From Candidatus Altimarinota bacterium (GTDB taxonomy: Bacteria > Patescibacteriota > Gracilibacteria > BD1-5 > UBA6164), in contig JACFNZ010000006.1 of the NCBI GenBank assembly GCA_019454605.1, positions 1 to 58,322 on the forward strand: a stretch of DNA of 58,322 nt, read 5' to 3'. Shown one piece after another: positions 54,129 to 58,322 of the stretch. A model generated the notes under the pieces. The model saw only the letters and a list, made by a program, of their open reading frames with translations. It ran no database searches and was not told where the DNA came from. How positions within the stretch are numbered: position 1 is the first letter of the stretch; each line of letters begins with the position of its first letter. The translations under genes were made by a program, and so were the position numbers.

Positions 54129-54920
54129 TTATCTATATCCCCCATCAACCATATGGTCTCTTCATGAATTATATGGCAAAGTTAAGTATGCTAAAATATT
54201 TTTTGCTATTTCTTCTGGTGTAGCCATTCTTTTTGACCAAACTTTTTCCATTTCTGCATTCATCTCTTCAGCTGGGACACTATTATTCATTTCTGTTGCA
54301 ATCCATCCTGGTCAAATTCCGTTTACTGCTATTTGATGATTTTTATGAAAATCCTCTCAAATATTTCTTACCATATTTATCATTGCTGCTTTTGAAGCAT
54401 CGTATGGAGCTGAAAATATTCCATAACTATCTACTCCATTAGTAGAAGTAATTAAAACTATTCTTCATCTCACTTCATCAATTATATCTTGAGTTTTCAT
54501 TATATCTTTAGCATTTTTAAGTGCTAAAAAAGTTCATGTTACATTAGTTGCAAATACTTGATTCCAAAGCGTAGCTGTTTGCTTGTCAAAATCAGTATCT
54601 GGGCTAATTCAAATTCCATGTACTAAAAAATCTAATCTATTACTTATTTTTTTAACTTCATTGAAAAATTCTTTAACTGAAATCTCATCTTCTGCTTTAT
54701 ATGGAAGTGCTTTAACTAAAATATTTTTTCAAGCTTCATTTGCTGCTTTTGAAATATTTTCTACTGCTTTTTGGGTTTTTTCTTCACTTCTACTTGCAGT
54801 TACAATAACATCTCATCATGATTTTGCAATAAGCTCTGCTGTTGCTAAGCCTATTCCACTTGATCCCCCTGTTACTACTGTAGTAGTTCCTGAAAAATCA
54901 AAATTAATTCTTTGTTTCAT
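54129..54920 (-). CDS. Short-chain dehydrogenase/reductase (SDR)
   Basis: 263 aa classical SDR. Nucleotide-binding TVVTGGSSGIGLATAEL, catalytic Ser in IVLITSTNGVDS, and YDASKAAMINM with the YxxxK pair. The C-terminus NGIGPGGIATEM and DHMVDGGYR fits FabG-like members. The substrate cannot be told from sequence alone. It lies 73 bases upstream of the ferric-reductase-like gene on the same strand. Confidence 0.9.
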
Positions 54921-54935
54921 AATTTTATATTTAAA

Positions 54936-54966
54936 AAATAAAACTATACTAAGTATAGTTTTATTT
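54936..54966 (-). terminator. Terminator of the helicase gene
   Basis: A 15-bp stem AAATAAAACTATACT / AGTATAGTTTTATTT with a one-base centre. On the minus strand T residues follow. Confidence 0.7.
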
Positions 54967-55089
54967 AAATTTTGTCAAATAATATTTGATATATTTTATA
55001 TAAATTAATTTTCTAATCTCAAAGATTTTTTATGAATTTCACTCCAAATATTTTCTATTAAAAGATGGATTTATTCAAAGTTTTTTTCC

Positions 55090-58000
55090 CTAATTCCCCT
55101 CCAAAATCTCTTTCCAAAACTCTAAATTATTTATTTTATCCCGAGAATCTCTTAATTCATCTTTAAAATTATCATACTCTTCAGTACTAAAAGAAACAGG
55201 AATATATCTATACTCTCAAGACTTTCACTCTACAAAATCAAGAGCTAGTTCTCAAACTTCATAAATTCTAGAAAAATCACTTGATAATTCAATCATCAAT
55301 TTATAAAAAAGTAATTGTCTAAAATATTTTCATTCTCAAGGTTTTTTTACTCAAGATTTATCTAATCATTTAATATTTCAAGTAGTTTTTACACTTCATG
55401 TTTTATAGTCAACTAGTGCAATATTTGTTTTAAATAAGTTTCATTGTCCTAAAAAATTATTTTCTTTATTTGTTTCTCAAATAATTTCAATTTTATCTAT
55501 TTTTCAAGTAAGAGGAATACCATCAAATTCAATATCTTTAAATCTAAAATTTACTTCACATCATAATAATTCTCTATTATTTTTTAAAAAAATATCATAA
55601 TATCACAAAAGTCCATCTATTCATTTTTTTAAAAGTCTTTGTAATTCATCTTGTGTTAAATCATATTTTTTAAGTGATTCTATAAAAATATTTTGCAGAT
55701 CTTTAAGTGTTAATAAATTTCAATTTGCTTTTTTTGTATAAGCAATTTCTAAAACTTTATGATATACAGTTCAAAATATCAAATTTTCATTTGATAAAAA
55801 TGGATATTTATAAATTACAGATATTAAAAAGTTTTTAGGATCTTCTATAAATGTATTTAAATCAGTTGGAGAAAGTTTATAGCTTTGTAAAAAAGTTTTT
55901 ATAAATTCTATTTCTTCTATAGTTGTTTTTATAAGTTTTTTATCTTGTCATTGGTTAGTTAGATATTGTTTTAATTCATCTTCACTTATTTCAACTTCTT
56001 TTATTTTTATTTCTTGCCTTGTTTCAATAGCAAAATTTGAGGCAATTAATAATTTTTCTTTAAAGCTTGGATATGTCAAAAAAAGTCATTTTTTAGCTCT
56101 AGTTAAAGCGACAAAAAATAATCTTCTTTCTTCTTCTTTATCTATATTTTTTAACATATTATCAAGTTCTTTTTTTGAAAGTGATGAAAATTGTAATCAA
56201 TCTCAAGATATTCAGTTTGGTAATTTTAATTTATCTCAAATAGATCTTGCACCCCAATTTCATTCATAACATTCAGGTATAAAAACATAATCATATTCAA
56301 GTCATTTTGATGAATGAGCTGTTAATATTTCTATATTTGAATTATTTGAATATATTGTTTCCCTATTTATAGAGATATTAAATTTTTTATATAATTCAAT
56401 TTTTTGTAAAATATCTTTTAATCTTAAATTTTGATTATTTTCTACATACAACTTTATTTTATTTATTAAAGTAAATATATCTTGCAAATCATTAAAATTT
56501 CAATTTTGATTAATAAATTCATATAAATCTAAATACTCTATAATTTTTGATAAAAATAAAGTCATTGACGTGTTTCACAAATCATTTTGTAAACCTAAAA
56601 TATCACCTCTAAATTCAATAATTTTTTCTAAATTTTTAATATTTTTTAGTGCATAATCATCTGTTTCTATATCTTTTAAAATATCCCAAATTCAAAGTGG
56701 AAATTTTTGTCTTGAATAATTTTTTTGATACAAACTTCTTGCAATATAAATTACATCTATATTTTCTATTTTACATAAAGAAGACCTCATAAAATCAAGT
56801 AATTTAGCGTCATCAAAATAAGGATTTATTACAAAATTTAAAAAATCTAAAAATAACTTAACATAATGATTATTTAAAATATCAACATTATTTTTTGATA
56901 TAGTTTGAAGTCATTTTTCTTTTAAAAATTTTGACCATTCTTCAACTTGTTTATTTTTTTTAACTATTATAGCAATAGTATTTTTTTCTTTATTTAATCT
57001 TAAAATTTCATTATAAACAAAAAATCTCTCTTTTATATCATTTTCAAACCCATAAAAATAATTCTCTTCTAAATCTTTGAATTCAGAGGATGCTCTTAGT
57101 GTTTTATTAAGTCCTGAAACTCTTGAAGTAATTCTTTGACTATTATTTTCTATTAAATTTCATGAAATATCTAAAATACTTTGACTAGAACGATAATTTT
57201 GAGTTAATACTATTTTTTCTGTATCAGGATATTTTAGTACAAAATCAAGCATATTTTCAATATTTGCTCATTGAAAACGATAAATTGATTGATCATCATC
57301 TCAAACAACCATAATATTTTGATTTTCTTTATTATAACCTAAAATCATATCTATAATGGTATTTTGTGCGTTATTTGTATCTTGAAATTCATCAATCATA
57401 ATAAATTGATATTTTTCTGCATAATAAGCCAATATATCATCATCATTTTTAAATTTTTCTGTTACAAAAGAAATCATATCAGAAAAATCATAATATCCTA
57501 AAATACTCAACTCTCTTTGATAATCTAAAAAAATACTTTGTAATTCTCTTAATTTTTTTATATGTTTTTTATATTTTTCTAAATCAGTTTTTTTTCTTTT
57601 TTCTAAATCTTTTAATCTTTTATTGTTTTCTAAATCAAGTAAATCTTTGTTATATTGTTTTTCTTGCTCATTTATTATAACTTCAAATTTTATAGGATTA
57701 ATTCATTCTTGTTTAAGTTTTTTAATTCTAGAATTTATATCTTTTAAATAAAAAAATCTATCTGTTGTAGAAAAAAGCTCTGTAACTTCTCAAGATAATA
57801 TTTTTTCATCAAGCAATTTTGATAAAATCTCAAAGCTTTCAATATCATCAACAACCTTTAAAGCCCTTTGATCAATAAATTTTTCTGGAAAATCATCAAT
57901 AACTTCTTTTGAAAAAGAGTGAAAAGTAGTAACTTTTACTTTTGAAGCATCATTTTTTAAAAATTTTTGCAATCTTTTTTTTATTGCAATTACTCAAGCT

Positions 58001-58197
58001 TCAGTAAAAGTAGTTATCAAAATATTTTCTGGGTTTATATTTGCTTTTTGTATAATATTTGCTGTTTTTAAAGCTATTATTTGAGTTTTTCAAGTTCAAG
58101 GTCAAGCAATAACCATTGATGGTCAATAAATTCGCTCAACTGCTTTTTTTTGAGCTTCATTTAATAAGTTAAATTCCTTTAAAAAATCCTGCACCAT
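55090..58197 (-). CDS. UvrD/RecB-family helicase with C-terminal PD-(D/E)XK nuclease domain
   Basis: 1035 aa. SF1A motifs in order: I IAGPGTGKTQIIA, II FIMIDEFQDTNNAQ, III VVGDDDQSIYRFQGA, IV LTQNYRSSQSIL, V ILTAHSSKGLEYDYVF, VI RRLFFVALTRAKK. After about residue 750 a PDDEXK_1 nuclease follows with LVDYKTGSVKT. This domain pairing is that of AddA or RecB-like recombination helicase-nucleases. No AddB or RecC partner is in the window. The start ATG at 58197 gives MVQDFLKEFNLLNEAQKKAV. Confidence 0.92.
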
Positions 58198-58270
58198 AAA
58201 ATATCTCTTATATTATAATTATATACAATATATATAAAAATTTTTATTTAGCAAATTTATCTAAAAAATA

Positions 58271-58321
58271 TTATGCTTGTTTTTTTATAAAACTATTAAT
58301 TGTTTTTGGCATATTATTAAT
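58271..58321 (-). CDS. C-terminus of an unidentified gene running off the window
   Basis: The last codons read INNMPKTINSFIKKQA-stop on the minus strand. Too short to assign; it could also be a chance frame. Confidence 0.3.
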   Translation of the reverse strand: MNNMPKTINSFIKKQA

Positions 58322-58322
58322 A

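Noticed and set aside
54583-55008. 141-codon open frame on the plus strand
   Set aside because: Antisense to the SDR gene and its leader; composition is that of a shadow frame.
1-58322. CRISPR array
   Set aside because: No regularly spaced identical repeats with unique spacers were seen; the AT-rich low-complexity runs are irregular.

Overview
The window reads as chromosome of a CPR/Patescibacteria lineage that uses genetic code 25 (UGA = glycine), i.e. Candidatus Absconditabacteria (SR1) or Gracilibacteria. It is extremely AT-rich. In every recognisable protein, in-frame TGA falls where the family has glycine: ClpP '[14 protein letters not shown]', UppS 'IMDGNRRW', Ndk 'SIRGDFA', RecG 'LQGDVGSGKT'. 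Tryptophan is always TGG. Under the standard code almost every gene shatters; with TGA = Gly the window is densely packed. All coordinates below assume code 25. Shine-Dalgarno motifs are nearly absent. Several clear promoters have -35/-10 spacers of 15-16 bp.

Region 1 (1-34262) is housekeeping chromosome. It holds lgt (partial), a rhomboid protease, a PolA-like exonuclease without a polymerase domain, recG, uppS, secF, a DedA protein, an L,D-transpeptidase, ndk and a MATE exporter. A minus-strand operon follows: DUF4153 protein, MutS N-terminal half, holA, two vWA proteins and a TPR protein. Then come rsmE, a TraX-like protein, engB, rplU, a LysM-CHAP wall hydrolase, a type IV pilus ATPase, an AAA+ ATPase next to clpP, glutaredoxin, a dUTPase-ferredoxin fusion and metG. 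tRNA-Leu(CAA), tRNA-Gln(TTG) and tRNA-Phe(GAA) lie among them.

Region 2 (about 34257-51395) is a 17-kb integrated island bounded by the direct repeat GCACCATTTAT. The left copy covers the 3' end of tRNA-Phe; the right copy lies beside a hairpin that looks like the tRNA's displaced terminator. The island carries a large serine recombinase, a type I restriction-modification locus (hsdM, hsdS, hsdR), an AbiE toxin-antitoxin pair, a ribbon-helix-helix regulator, a candidate structured RNA and an archaeo-eukaryotic-type primase. Between hsdS and hsdR sit four more genes: a membrane coiled-coil protein, a KAP-type P-loop NTPase, a STAND/NACHT-like NTPase and a 79-aa membrane protein. The last two share a motif, KIV-x-G-x3-N-[VI]-E-G-x2-NSVGN-x2-N, at the NTPase N-terminus and the small protein's C-terminus. 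This is the layout of amyloid-motif signalling between bacterial NLR-like sensors and membrane effectors, and is the best candidate here for an undescribed defence system.

Region 3 (51396-58322) returns to chromosome: tRNA hydroxylase trhO, a ferric-reductase-like membrane protein whose reading frame appears to shift by -1 on an A9 run into a rubredoxin-FNR reductase, an SDR oxidoreductase and a UvrD-family helicase with a C-terminal PD-(D/E)XK nuclease.

Other notable points are the two information-processing proteins cut at about 400 residues (PolA, MutS), the AAA+ ATPase ending in -TIGFL next to clpP (possible ClpP docking tail), and the in-frame dUTPase-[2Fe-2S] fusion.
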